Shown one piece after another: positions 24,034-33,700 of a stretch of 64,000 nucleotides of DNA. A model generated the notes under the pieces. It was not told the origin of the DNA, made no database searches, and saw only the letters and a list, made by a program, of their open reading frames with translations. Numbering within the stretch: the first letter of the stretch is position 1; the number at the start of each line of letters is the position of its first letter. The translations under genes were made by a program, and so were the position numbers. This DNA is from Flavobacteriales bacterium (GTDB lineage: Bacteria > Bacteroidota > Bacteroidia > Flavobacteriales_F > PHOS-HE28): positions 62,001 to 126,000 of the forward strand of contig JACJZH010000004.1 in NCBI GenBank assembly GCA_020635695.1, in the 5' to 3' direction.

Positions 24034-26205
24034 TCACTGCTTCACCACGCGCACACCATGCATGCCTGTGTCATCGTGTACGGTGAGCAGGTAGACGCCG
24101 CGCGCCAGTCCGGTCAGGTCCAGCGTGGACCGCGTGCTGCCGTTGGCGCTCCAGCTGCGGGCCAGGCGCCCGTCCACATGCCTCAGGTCCACCTGCTGCA
24201 TCGGGCGCTCCATGGTCACCGTCAGTTCATCCGCCGCCGGGTTCGGGAACACGGCCAGTCCGTCACGTCCGGTCGTCGCCAGTCCCGTGCCGATCGATGC
24301 GACCAGCACACAGGGTTCGGTGATCACCGGCGCATTGAAGTCGAAGTAGATGTTCGCGATGTTCACCAGGCTGTCCCCCGGCAGGAAGGGCTGGCGCGGC
24401 CAGATGCGGAAGCCGACCGCTCCGTGGCTCAAAGGCTCGTTCACGTTGCTGTCCGGCAGCAGGATGTTGCTGAACTGGAACTTGAGGATGCCAGCCCCCT
24501 CCATGCTCAGGGTGTATGGGTGTGAGGCACCGGTCGGGGTGAAGGTCAGCGGGTCCAGGCCGGCAGGCAGGGTGTCGGTGATCAGCACGTTGAAGGCCGT
24601 GTCCGTGCCCGTGTTCTGGAAACGGATCGTGTAGTCGATCACCCCGTCCGTGTTCAGGTCGTACACATTGGCCGGCTCGCTCAGCTTGTCGTTCGGGTCG
24701 TAGGAGCCGGTGACGATCTGGGTACGGATGTCCACATCATTGGACGGGTCTGCGTCGCTCAAGCTGTTGCTCACTTGTGCCTGGGTGGTGAGCGTGCTGC
24801 CGAGAGGAGTGCTCACCGGCACCTGGAAGACCGGATGCTGGGTCGTGTTCGCATAGCCGGCCATCGCTGGCAGGTTCCAGGTCAGTTGCGTGGGACCCGT
24901 GACCGTGGCGCCCGCAGGATCGAGCAGGACCAGGGCGGGATCGTGATCCATCACCAGGGTCACCGCTCCGCTGGGTTTGGCGGAGAGGTTGCGTACAGAT
25001 ATATGGTAGCTGGTCGTGAAACCGGGCCGCGCCGCCTGGGTGAGGATGGTCGCTCGCAGGTCAAGGGGTGCGTTGCTGCTGTCCGCCAGGTCCACCGTCA
25101 CGTTGGGTGTGCCCATCGTCAGCGTGAAGGGCACCGGACGGCTGGGCGGGCAGACGGGGAAGAGGCCCGGCGCGGTGTAGTCCAGGTCGTAGCTGCCATA
25201 GGGAAGGCTCAGTGAATAGTCGCCACTTTGGTCCACGATCGTGTAATAAGGCCCTGGCGTCACTTCGATGACCTGATAGGCCACACTGGGTTCCAGGGGA
25301 TCCTGCACACAGTCCGCATTGCTGTCCACGAACAGCCTGCCGCTCACCTCCCCGCAATTGGGGCCGAGGTCGGGGATCGTGAAGGAATAGGTGTCCCCAC
25401 AGGAGTGGCCCACGAACCCATACACGCGGTCAGCGATGTAGTTGCCGGGGCCCAGGTCGAACACGTTCACCGGTGAGCCGAGGTTCCAGGTACTGTACAC
25501 CACACTGCCCCCCTGTGGTCGTACTTCCAGACCGGTATCCCAACCGTTCGGTGCCTCGGGCACATCCAGCGTGACGCTGCCGTTGTTCCCTCCCGTGCAG
25601 CTGCCAATGATCTGTGTGGCGCTCATGGGTCCGGGTTGGTCGGGTCCCACGATGGAGGTGCTGAGCGTGGTGCTGCAGCCGTTCGCGTCCGTGATCGTCA
25701 CGTCCACCCACTCCCCCAGGCAATAGTTGCCCAGCACCCAGTAGTCGTTCACCTGGGTCGCGGACCCGGAGGAAGGGGACACCGTGTAAGGGGGGGTGGC
25801 ATACCAGTACTCCTCGTACTCGGTGCGAAGCTCACCGTCGCAGCTTCCCGGACAGGGGACCCTGTCCACGTTGCCCAGGTCGGTCATGGACGCATAGTAC
25901 AGGAAGGTGTGGTCGCCCACCGTCGCTGTGGCCGTGTCACTGTCCAGGTTGGCATCCGTCACGATCACCTGGTAGGTGCTGCCGGCGAGCAACCCGGTGA
26001 TCTCGTTCGTCCCCTGCCCGTTCGGAGGTGCAGGGCTCCAGGTGAAGTTGAAGGGTCCCACTCCAGCGCTTACGATCGCCTTCATCCGACCGGTGCTCTG
26101 CGTGCACTGATCGTCGATCACCGAGATCTGAACGCTGACAGCGGCCGACAGGTGGAACGAGGCTGTCAATAGAACGCCGGACATGATGCTACGCAGGGTG
26201 GGCAT
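24034..26205 (-). CDS. Secreted T9SS type A sorting domain protein with DUF11/DUF7619-like domain
   Basis: A 723-residue exported protein. The N-terminus MPTLRSIMSGVLLTASFHLS is a probable signal peptide; an upstream in-frame extension to 26289 lacks this character. The N-terminal half is rich in SprB-like motifs (NGCSTTLSTSIVGPDQPG, PNGQGTNEITGLLAG). A CNA-B-like segment follows (GRLFVDSNADCVQDPLEPSV). Residues about 420-650 form a conserved repeat-type domain with SYDPNDKLSEPANVYD and TFNVLITDTLPAGLDPLTF-like sequence. The last 80 residues (VFPNPAADELTVTMERPMQQ to GVYLLTVHDDTGMHGVRVVK) are a type A sorting signal for secretion and surface anchoring. Probably a surface adhesin or structural protein. 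Confidence 0.85.
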   Translation of the reverse strand: MPTLRSIMSGVLLTASFHLSAAVSVQISVIDDQCTQSTGRMKAIVSAGVGPFNFTWSPAPPNGQGTNEITGLLAGSTYQVIVTDANLDSDTATATVGDHTFLYYASMTDLGNVDRVPCPGSCDGELRTEYEEYWYATPPYTVSPSSGSATQVNDYWVLGNYCLGEWVDVTITDANGCSTTLSTSIVGPDQPGPMSATQIIGSCTGGNNGSVTLDVPEAPNGWDTGLEVRPQGGSVVYSTWNLGSPVNVFDLGPGNYIADRVYGFVGHSCGDTYSFTIPDLGPNCGEVSGRLFVDSNADCVQDPLEPSVAYQVIEVTPGPYYTIVDQSGDYSLSLPYGSYDLDYTAPGLFPVCPPSRPVPFTLTMGTPNVTVDLADSSNAPLDLRATILTQAARPGFTTSYHISVRNLSAKPSGAVTLVMDHDPALVLLDPAGATVTGPTQLTWNLPAMAGYANTTQHPVFQVPVSTPLGSTLTTQAQVSNSLSDADPSNDVDIRTQIVTGSYDPNDKLSEPANVYDLNTDGVIDYTIRFQNTGTDTAFNVLITDTLPAGLDPLTFTPTGASHPYTLSMEGAGILKFQFSNILLPDSNVNEPLSHGAVGFRIWPRQPFLPGDSLVNIANIYFDFNAPVITEPCVLVASIGTGLATTGRDGLAVFPNPAADELTVTMERPMQQVDLRHVDGRLARSWSANGSTRSTLDLTGLARGVYLLTVHDDTGMHGVRVVKQ

Positions 26206-26292
26206 GGTCAAGAAGATCGGTCGTACAGAGAGGACGCTGCGTTCAGATCGGGGTTGCTCGAAGATCATCCTCACCGAACGCGGCTCCACCTC

Positions 26293-28764
26293 CTATCGCA
26301 CCAAGGTGACCGTGCCCGTCACCTCACGGGTGTCCTGATAGGGAAGCCGATACCGGATGCGATAGGGATAGGTGCCGTCCCGCAGGGGTCCGCCGTTGCT
26401 GCTGCCATCCCAAGGATGGTAGGGGTCCCTGGCCGAGAACACCAGTTCACCCCACCGGTCGAACACCTCCACCTGGAAATCCTCGGGCACGCATTCACTG
26501 GTCCAACCCCACCGATCGTTCACGGCATCGCCGTCGGGCGTGAACGCCGAGGGAATGAACAGGCTGCAGGAATCCGAGCAATCCGTGATCGGGACCATGC
26601 GCACCAGCGTATCCACGCCACAACTGAGCTCGGCGATCACGGTCACTTCCACCATCCCCTCCCGTTCGAACTGCACGACCGGGTCCACGGCCCAGGCCGG
26701 GGTGGCCGCGCCACCAAAGTCCCACTGCGCACCCAGGATCGCCGAATCCGCGACCAGGGTGAAGTAGGCGGGCTCCTGCAGGCAGCGTGCATCCACGGTG
26801 AAGTCCGCTTCACACAGGCAGTCCACCTGGACCACCTCCACCGTTGCCGAACCGGTGCAGCCGTTGACATCCGTTACGGTGACCACGTAGTTGCCACTGT
26901 CGGCCACCTGGGTGGGATCGGCCACGGGCAGACCATCCAAGGCGTAGGTCGCGGTCAGTCCCTGAAGGGAATACACGGTGGTCAGGTCCACGGTCTGCCA
27001 GGGGCACAGCGCGAAAGAGGCATCCGCACCCGGTGAAGGGTTCATGTTCACCGAGAGCATCACGGAAGCGGTGTCCGAACAGCCGGCCCCGTTGACCGCC
27101 ACGTACTGATAGCCACCCGGGAAGGACACCGAGGTGGGATCGGCCACGGGTGCCCCGCCCTGCGTCCATTCGGTGAACAGCCCGGCGCTCGGGAACAAGG
27201 GGGTCAGGTCCAACACCTCGCCCGAGCAGATGGCCACGGATTGGTCCGGGCCCAGGGCCGGTACGGTATCCAGGTCCAGGGTGATGAGGGCCGTATCGGA
27301 ACAACCGATTCCATCGGTGGCCACCAGCTGGTAGGTACCTGCCTGGAACACAGCGGCCGGATCGGGAACGGGCATACCGCCCGATGCCCATGAGGTGGCC
27401 AGGCCAGCCGTCCCGAAGAAGGCGGTGAGGTCCTCGGAACCTCCGGCACAGATCGAGACCTGCTGGTCGGGACCCAAGGCCGGCGGAAGCGACACCGCCA
27501 CGTCCACCAAGGCCGTATCCGAACACAGGTTCAAGGAGGTGGCCACCAGCATGTACTGGCCGGGAACACCCACCGCCGTGGGATCGGCCACCGGCGCGCC
27601 CCCCAGCGTCCAGGCCGTGGTCAGGCCTCCCGTAGCGAAGAGCGTGGTCAGGTCGGTGGTGTTCCCCTGGCACAGTTGAACGTTCTGATCGGGACCCAGC
27701 GTAGCGCCGCCACTGAGGTCCAGCACCACCTCCGCCGTGTCGGAACAGCCACCGGCGTTCGTTGCCACCACGGTGTACGTTCCCGACTGCGAGGCCGAGG
27801 CCGCGGTCGCCGATGGGATCGCTGAACCGTTGAAGGTCCAGGAGGTGGTGAGGCCCGCCAGGGGGAACAGCGCGGTCAGGTTCGTTTGTGCGCCACCACA
27901 ATCGTTCACCAGCTGGTCCGGTCCCAGGTTCGGCGCCGCACCCGCCTGCAGGTCGTAGTAGACGTAGTACAGACATCCATCCCAGGGGTCGTACGCTTCA
28001 ACGTTGTAGAAGCCGGGTTGGGACACGGCCGTGGGGTCTGCCACCGGGATGTAGTTGCCATCGAACACCTCGTAGGTCCAGCTCGGGTCCCACCCGAGGT
28101 AGTATCCCAGGATGTCCACCGTGCCTCCGGGACAGACCACCCCGAACCCATCGGGAGCCGGGTTCATGCAGGGTGGCGGTGCGGAGACGCCGAACGCGAT
28201 CCCGCTGCCACCGCCGCCATCGAACCAACCGGGTGTCCAGGTGCCGTTCGGACCTCCGCCTCCATTGGCACAGGCCGTATCGATCACCGTCACCGTCCAG
28301 GTACCGTTGGCGTTCTCGTAATCGAAGCTGCCCAGGCTCCCGTTCTGGGGCCACCAACTGCCGCTGAAGGGTGCACTGCCCGAGGTGATGTTGCTGCCAC
28401 CGTACCAGGGGAACAAGGTGCTCGTGTAGTTCTGTCCGCCAGCGCCGTTGAAGGCGGAAAGCACGATGGTGGTACCCTGGGGCGAGGTCAACAGGATCTC
28501 CAGGGTCTCCGGATGGTCGCTCGTGATGTTGATCTCGATGCTCTCCAGGTACAACCCGAACCAGCTGCCGCCAGGCTCCAGGACCCCGACGCCGCTCACG
28601 TTGGCGGTGAACGCACTGGTATCGCACTGCGGAATGGGGCCGCTGGTGAACGGGAACGAACCCTGTGCGTGCAGCTCCGATCCCATGACCAGAAGCCAGC
28701 AAAGGCCCGTCAGCAGAAAAGACCTCGCATAGGACCAGGCCCGCATCCGGGATCGAGGGATCAT
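26293..28764 (-). CDS. Secreted protein with P-domain, Ig-like repeats and T9SS type B C-terminus
   Basis: An 823-residue exported protein. Signal peptide at residues about 1-33 (RSFLLTGLCWLLVMGSELHA). Residues about 35-180 resemble a proprotein convertase P-domain (LEILLTSPQGTTIVLSAFNG, WTVTVIDTAC). Five tandem repeats of about 73 residues follow, each beginning LGPDQ and containing a DLT-LF core and GCSDTA; they are encoded at about 26820-27945. A PKD-like segment comes next. The last about 95 residues, FIPSAFTPDGDAVNDRW to YRIRYRLPYQ, are the CHU_C/gliding-motility-associated type B sorting domain. It lies 87 nt upstream of the neighbouring T9SS type A gene in the same direction. Likely a cell-surface or secreted adhesin. 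Confidence 0.87.
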   Translation of the reverse strand: MIPRSRMRAWSYARSFLLTGLCWLLVMGSELHAQGSFPFTSGPIPQCDTSAFTANVSGVGVLEPGGSWFGLYLESIEINITSDHPETLEILLTSPQGTTIVLSAFNGAGGQNYTSTLFPWYGGSNITSGSAPFSGSWWPQNGSLGSFDYENANGTWTVTVIDTACANGGGGPNGTWTPGWFDGGGGSGIAFGVSAPPPCMNPAPDGFGVVCPGGTVDILGYYLGWDPSWTYEVFDGNYIPVADPTAVSQPGFYNVEAYDPWDGCLYYVYYDLQAGAAPNLGPDQLVNDCGGAQTNLTALFPLAGLTTSWTFNGSAIPSATAASASQSGTYTVVATNAGGCSDTAEVVLDLSGGATLGPDQNVQLCQGNTTDLTTLFATGGLTTAWTLGGAPVADPTAVGVPGQYMLVATSLNLCSDTALVDVAVSLPPALGPDQQVSICAGGSEDLTAFFGTAGLATSWASGGMPVPDPAAVFQAGTYQLVATDGIGCSDTALITLDLDTVPALGPDQSVAICSGEVLDLTPLFPSAGLFTEWTQGGAPVADPTSVSFPGGYQYVAVNGAGCSDTASVMLSVNMNPSPGADASFALCPWQTVDLTTVYSLQGLTATYALDGLPVADPTQVADSGNYVVTVTDVNGCTGSATVEVVQVDCLCEADFTVDARCLQEPAYFTLVADSAILGAQWDFGGAATPAWAVDPVVQFEREGMVEVTVIAELSCGVDTLVRMVPITDCSDSCSLFIPSAFTPDGDAVNDRWGWTSECVPEDFQVEVFDRWGELVFSARDPYHPWDGSSNGGPLRDGTYPYRIRYRLPYQDTREVTGTVTLVR
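26820..27945 (-). repeat. Five tandem Ig-like repeats inside the T9SS type B protein
   Basis: In translation, five units of about 73 residues each run from LGPDQ through DLT-LF and G-PVADPT to GCSDTA and a closing strand. The third and fourth are closest; the fifth is most diverged (SPGADASFALC). This is protein-level repetition, not a CRISPR or DNA satellite. Confidence 0.8.
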
Positions 28765-28861
28765 GATGGAATGCTGAAGAGGTGTTCAAGCAATTGACGC
28801 AGGATCATATCCGGCGTTGCCCGCATCGCAAGGTATCATTCCCCAACCGCTCGAATTCGCT

Positions 28862-29962
28862 TCACATCGATGGGTCCCTCCGCCGCACGAAGTTCAATTT
28901 CAGTTGCGTGTTGTTCGGGAAGGGATCCTGCAGGTGCAGCACCCCGGCCCGCTTGTCGGTCCGCTCCCCCTCCTTCCCGAACGCCAGGAAGCTGTGGCAG
29001 CGCTGCACGTTGATGCGCGGTGCACTGATGCGGGTGTGGATCCGGAACTCCTGGCGGAACCAGCCGATGTCCTCCAGGTTCAGCTGGCCCATCACGTACA
29101 GGATCACGGGCGCCGTCTGCTTGTTGTTCCAATACACGTTGCTCAACGTGACCGCGGCCTTGCTGGGCATGTTCACGTAGATGGAGGCCTTGGTGGCGCT
29201 GTGCTCCACGTGGAAGTTGGCCAGGGTGAAGCTCTTGACCACCGTGTTGGAGGCGGGCCGCGACTCGTCGCCATCGATCGTCGCGCTCAGAAAGAGGTCG
29301 TAGGCGCAGGCAGCACCTTCGCTCACGCAGTCGGTCATGCGCACGCCGCCCGAGTTCAGCACGGCGAAGGCCTCGGTGGTGGTCTTGGCGCAGTACACGC
29401 GGCACTGCTCCAGCACGCTGCTGTTGCACTGGCTGTTGAAGGCCGTGGCCCCGGTCCAGTCGCCCTGCCGCAGCACGATGCCACGCCCCCGGGGATTGGT
29501 CACGTGCACGCTCACGATGCGCGCCATCAGGCAGAAGCGCAGGTCGATCGCCGCTTCGCTCTGGTTCACGAGCCGCAGGTTCTCCAGGGAACTGCCCAGC
29601 GTGGCCTTGAGGTCGATCGCCTTGCGGCCGTTGCGGATCTCCGCGAAGTCCTTGATCACGTACCGGCTGCCGATCCGCTGCATGGCCTGCTGCTGGTCGT
29701 TCACGGTCCGCGTGAATCCGTTGCTCTCCGGGCCCAGCATCAGCGTGGAACCCGCCCCATCGATCACCAGCAGGCGGCGGTCGGGCAGTACGATGTCCTG
29801 CCCGCAGCGGTACTCGGCCGCTTCGCTGAACCGCACCACGGTGGCGTCCTCCGGAAGTTCCGCGAAGAAGCGGGCCACGTTGGCGTTGGCCGGCACCACG
29901 TAGTCGCGGGCGGCGAGCAGGGTGGCCGACAGGAGGAACAGGAAGGTCACGGAGGAACGCAT
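28862..29962 (-). CDS. Exported protein, probable right-handed beta-helix
   Basis: A 366-residue protein with signal peptide MRSSVTFLFLLSATLLAA. The body has regularly spaced short strands with Asn, Cys and Val (LENLRLVNQSEAAIDLRFC, ARIVSVHVTNPRGRGIVLR, GVRMTDCVSEGAAC), which suggests a pectate-lyase-like parallel beta-helix. VIDGAGSTLMLGPESNGF resembles the first coil of such folds. There is no T9SS C-terminal domain, so it is likely periplasmic or released another way. No catalytic motif is recognised. It lies divergent from the alpha/beta hydrolase gene 39 nt away. A longer frame upstream to 30682 runs antisense to that gene and is not part of this protein. Confidence 0.7.
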   Translation of the reverse strand: MRSSVTFLFLLSATLLAARDYVVPANANVARFFAELPEDATVVRFSEAAEYRCGQDIVLPDRRLLVIDGAGSTLMLGPESNGFTRTVNDQQQAMQRIGSRYVIKDFAEIRNGRKAIDLKATLGSSLENLRLVNQSEAAIDLRFCLMARIVSVHVTNPRGRGIVLRQGDWTGATAFNSQCNSSVLEQCRVYCAKTTTEAFAVLNSGGVRMTDCVSEGAACAYDLFLSATIDGDESRPASNTVVKSFTLANFHVEHSATKASIYVNMPSKAAVTLSNVYWNNKQTAPVILYVMGQLNLEDIGWFRQEFRIHTRISAPRINVQRCHSFLAFGKEGERTDKRAGVLHLQDPFPNNTQLKLNFVRRRDPSM

Positions 29963-30001
29963 GGCCACTAAGTTCGTGGCTTCACGCCGACCCCTCCCAC
30001 C

Positions 30002-30748
30002 ATGCCCCTCCCGACGCTCGTTCTGCTGCACGGCTTCCCCCTGGACCACACGATCTGGGAACCCCAACGGAAAGGCCTGTCGGACGTGGCCCAGGTGCTG
30101 GCGCCCGATCTGCGCGGCTTCGGTACGGACGACCGGCCCGTTCCGGAGATCATGACCATGGAGGCCTACGCACAGGAGGTGAAGGACCTGCTGGACGAGA
30201 ACGGGTTGGAGCGCGTGGTGCTGGGCGGGTTGAGCATGGGCGGGTACGTGGCCCTGGCCTTCGCGGAAGCCTGGCCGGAGCGCCTCGCAGGCCTGCTGCT
30301 GGTGAACACCCGGGGCACGGCGGACGGCGAGGAGGCGCAGCGCGGGCGCGAGGACACCGCCCGGCGCGCCCTGGCCGGTGGCGTGCCGGTGATCGCCCGG
30401 GGCATGGTGCCCACCTTGCTGAGCGAGGCCACGCGCGGCAGGCATCCCGAGCTGGCGGCGGAAGTGGAGGCCCTGATCGCCAGGCAGCGCCCGGAGGCCG
30501 TGGCGGCCGCGGCCCGGGGCATGGCCCTGCGCCCCGACCGGCACGCGGTGTTGGGTTCCCTGGACGTTCCGGTGCTGGTGATCACCGGCGAGCACGACCA
30601 CCTGATGCCCCTGCCCACCAGCCTGGCCCTGCAGGCCGCAGCACCCGGGTCGCACCTGGCCGTGGTGCCCGGTGCGGGCCACCTGAGCAACCTGGAGGGT
30701 CCCGAGGCCTTCAACGCCGCGGTGCGGACCTTCCTGGCGGGGATCTGA
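30002..30748 (+). CDS. Alpha/beta hydrolase
   Basis: A 248-residue cytoplasmic hydrolase of the classic alpha/beta fold. The oxyanion motif LLHGFPLDHTIW lies at residues 8-19. The nucleophile elbow GGLSMGGYVAL has Ser at about 78. The acid is in ITGEHDHLMP and the histidine in PGAGHLSNLE near the C-terminus. Length and motifs match the haloperoxidase/esterase-like group (MhpC-type), but the substrate is unknown. TAAGTTCG about 28 nt upstream is a weak -7-like box. It is convergent with the AsmA-like gene, whose stop lies 3 nt beyond its own. Confidence 0.88.
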   Translation: MPLPTLVLLHGFPLDHTIWEPQRKGLSDVAQVLAPDLRGFGTDDRPVPEIMTMEAYAQEVKDLLDENGLERVVLGGLSMGGYVALAFAEAWPERLAGLLLVNTRGTADGEEAQRGREDTARRALAGGVPVIARGMVPTLLSEATRGRHPELAAEVEALIARQRPEAVAAAARGMALRPDRHAVLGSLDVPVLVITGEHDHLMPLPTSLALQAAAPGSHLAVVPGAGHLSNLEGPEAFNAAVRTFLAGI

Positions 30749-30751
30749 CGA

Positions 30752-33700
30752 TCAAAGCCCCAGCTGTTCCACCCGGCGTTTCAGGTACTCCTCGTCGGTG
30801 CGCTTCACCTCGCGGCGCTCCTTGCCTTCGCCCAGCCCGATGGCGCCCGGCACACCGCTCAGGTACAGCTTGATCAGGTAGTTCACGAAGCCGCGGTCCT
30901 TCAGCCGTTCGAAGTAGAGCGGCGTGGGGTCGCTCCAGCCCTTGTTGGGCTTGTTCTTGCGCACCAGCGCATTGGCCGCCAGGCTGGCCACGTGGCTGCC
31001 GAAGCCGGTGTAGTCCTCCGTGCGTTTGTTCAGCAGCGCCACCTGCAGGTCCTCGTAGTACATGTACAGCTGGCCCAGGGCCACGTCGTCATTGCCGGCA
31101 CCGACCAGCCGCAGCGTGTCCAATCTCCCCTCCCGCACCCGCAGGAAGAGCACGGGTTCGATGAACTCGGCCAGGGTGGTCATGTCCAGGTCGCCCACCT
31201 GCAGCCGGTAATCGAAATCGCCGCGGTCGCCATCCAGCGGCACACGCACTTCGGCCCGTAGCGGCGCATGGCGCTGCACCAGCCCGGTGAAGACGGCGGT
31301 GAGGTCGCCGGCCGACCGTGCGTTCGTGATGTTCGCCGCGCGCAGGCCGACGTCGGTGAGGGCGATGCGGCCCGGCTTGGAGGCGTTCGGATGCACCTCG
31401 GCATAGCGGATGGTCCCGTTCCGCAACACCAGGCTGTCCACCTGCAGGGAACGCTTGAGGCCGTGCAACGCCTTGGCCGGCAGGTCGCGCACGCCCTCGG
31501 GTTGCGGCAGCCGGTGATCGCGCAGGTCGTCGAAGACCAGTCCAGCCAGCTCCACCCGGCGCACCTCGATGGCATCCTCCTCCAGGTAGCGCTTCACGTT
31601 GAAGCCCGAGGCACGCAGCTGCGGCAGGGTGATGTCCAGCGCATCGAAGCGGTGGCCCTTGCTGCGGGCATAGGCGCCCCGATCGCCATGGGGTGCGATG
31701 TGCAGGTCGTCCAGCTCCACCCCGCCCTTGATGTGCTCCACCCGCAACCGCCCGATGGAGGCATCCACCTGGTCCTCGTCCATGCGCCACCGCATGCCGT
31801 GCAGGTCCACGTCCAGGCCGGTATGGTGGAAGACCTCGTGCGGATGGGCGCGCAGTCCGTGTACCGTGATCCCGAGGTCGTCGATGGCGAGTTCGGCTTC
31901 GCCCGGCCGGCCGGGGTCCTCCAAGCGGAAGCGGACCTGGTCCAGTTCCAAGGCGTCCAATCCGGCGTCCTCGTCCAGGCCCTGGCCCATGGCCTCGCGC
32001 AGGCGGGTCAGCAGCGGAACGTTGGCCGTTCTGGTCTTCGCGCGGGCTTCAGGCGCCTTCACCACGGTGAGATCGCCGCCCCGGGCCACGAAGCGCTCGG
32101 CATGGACGCGTTCCTCGCGCAGCAGGTCGTACAACGCCACGCCTTCCAGGTCGGCCTCGTCCAACGTGCCTCGCACCTTCCCTCCCCGCTTGGTGTCCAG
32201 GTCCAGCGCGATGCCCTTCAGCTGAAGCCCCTTGTCGGGCAGGTCCAGGCTGATGCGGTCCACCTTCACGGGCAGGCGGTCGCCGTCCAGCTTCCACTGG
32301 CTGCCCAGGAACTGTGCGGTGACACGCCGCGCCGGCAGCGGCCGCTCGCGGGTGGCGCGCGCACCCACGCGGAAGGCGAGCGCCTCCAGGCCCAGCTCCA
32401 CATCGGGGAACTGCAGGTCCAGCCGGCTGTCCGGGCCCTCCAACGTCAGGTCCCAACTCCCCCCCTGCAGGTCATACCGCTCGGCCACCACGGCCTTGAT
32501 CCGCCCCGCCCAGAGGTCGGCCGGAAGGGCCCCGAGGGAGAGGCCCACCGGCAGGCGGTCGGAAGGCTGGTCGTCCTTCTTCCGGGTGTGCAGCACGGTG
32601 CGGATGCGGGGCGCATGCACCAGCACCCGGCCCAGGTCCAGCACGCCGGTCCGTTGCCCCAGGAAGGGGTCGTAGCCCCGGGCGATGACCTCGGGAATGC
32701 TCACCTCCACCCGGTCCTTGTTCTTGGGCAGGCCATCGCGCGGCACCACATGCACGTCGCGCAGCACCATCAGGGAGTCGGCCACGTCCACCTCCACCTG
32801 CCGGGTGTGCAATTGGTGGGTGCCCTCGGCCAGGCTGGCGGTGATGTCCTTCAGCGTGTATTCCAGCGCATCGCTCACGACCTCGTAGTTCCCGGCCGCC
32901 AGCGCCACCTCATCCAGGCCCACGCCCGCGCCCGCCAGGTCCGCCCGGTCCAGGTCGAAGAAGACCTTGCCGTCCCGCATCACCGTGGCCCGGCCTTGCT
33001 CCAGCTTCAGCGTGCCTACGCGCAGGGCCGTGATCGGAGCCTCGCCGGCAGCCTGCTTCGGCTTGTCCTGCTTCGTTCCGCCCGCTTCACCCTGCACCTG
33101 CAGCACGGGTCCCTGCACCACCAGCGAACGCATGCGCAGGGCCCGGTCCTTCAACGCAGCAGGGACGTCCAACCCGCCAACGGCCACCCGGTCCCAATCC
33201 ACCTTCAACCGGCCATCCGTGTTGCGGATATAGGCTCCTCCGGCGAACTCCATATCGCCGCTGCGGGAGTCGGCCACCACCCGCCGCAGGGCCAGTGTGC
33301 TCGCCGAGCGCGGCAGGCGCAGGTCCACGCCGTTCAGTACCAGGTGGGCATGCTCGGCCACCAGTGGCCGCGAAGCGATCACCGCCGAGTCCAGGTCCAG
33401 GCCTTGAAGCAGCAGTTCAAAACGCTCCACCGTGCCGGCCACTTCGCTGCCACCGGGTTCGCCGATGCCCGTCACCCGGCCGATCAGGGCCAGCTCATCG
33501 AAGTGCGACCCCTCCAAGGGGATCGACGCAGGCGTTTCCACGCCCCCCCCGCCCTGCCCCGAACGGATGGCCGGCAGGTGCAGGTCGAAGCCGCGCAGTT
33601 CGGCCCGGTGGGCGTGTACCGTGCCTTCGCGCAGCAGACGCTCCACATCGAACCCCTCCACGAGCAGGGTGTCCAGATGGCCGTTCTCCAGGTGCCCCTG

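Noticed and set aside
26820..27945. Regular 220-nt periodicity considered as a possible CRISPR or satellite array.
   Set aside because: It encodes five Ig-like protein repeats in frame; the units vary at the DNA level and there are no short identical repeats with unique spacers.
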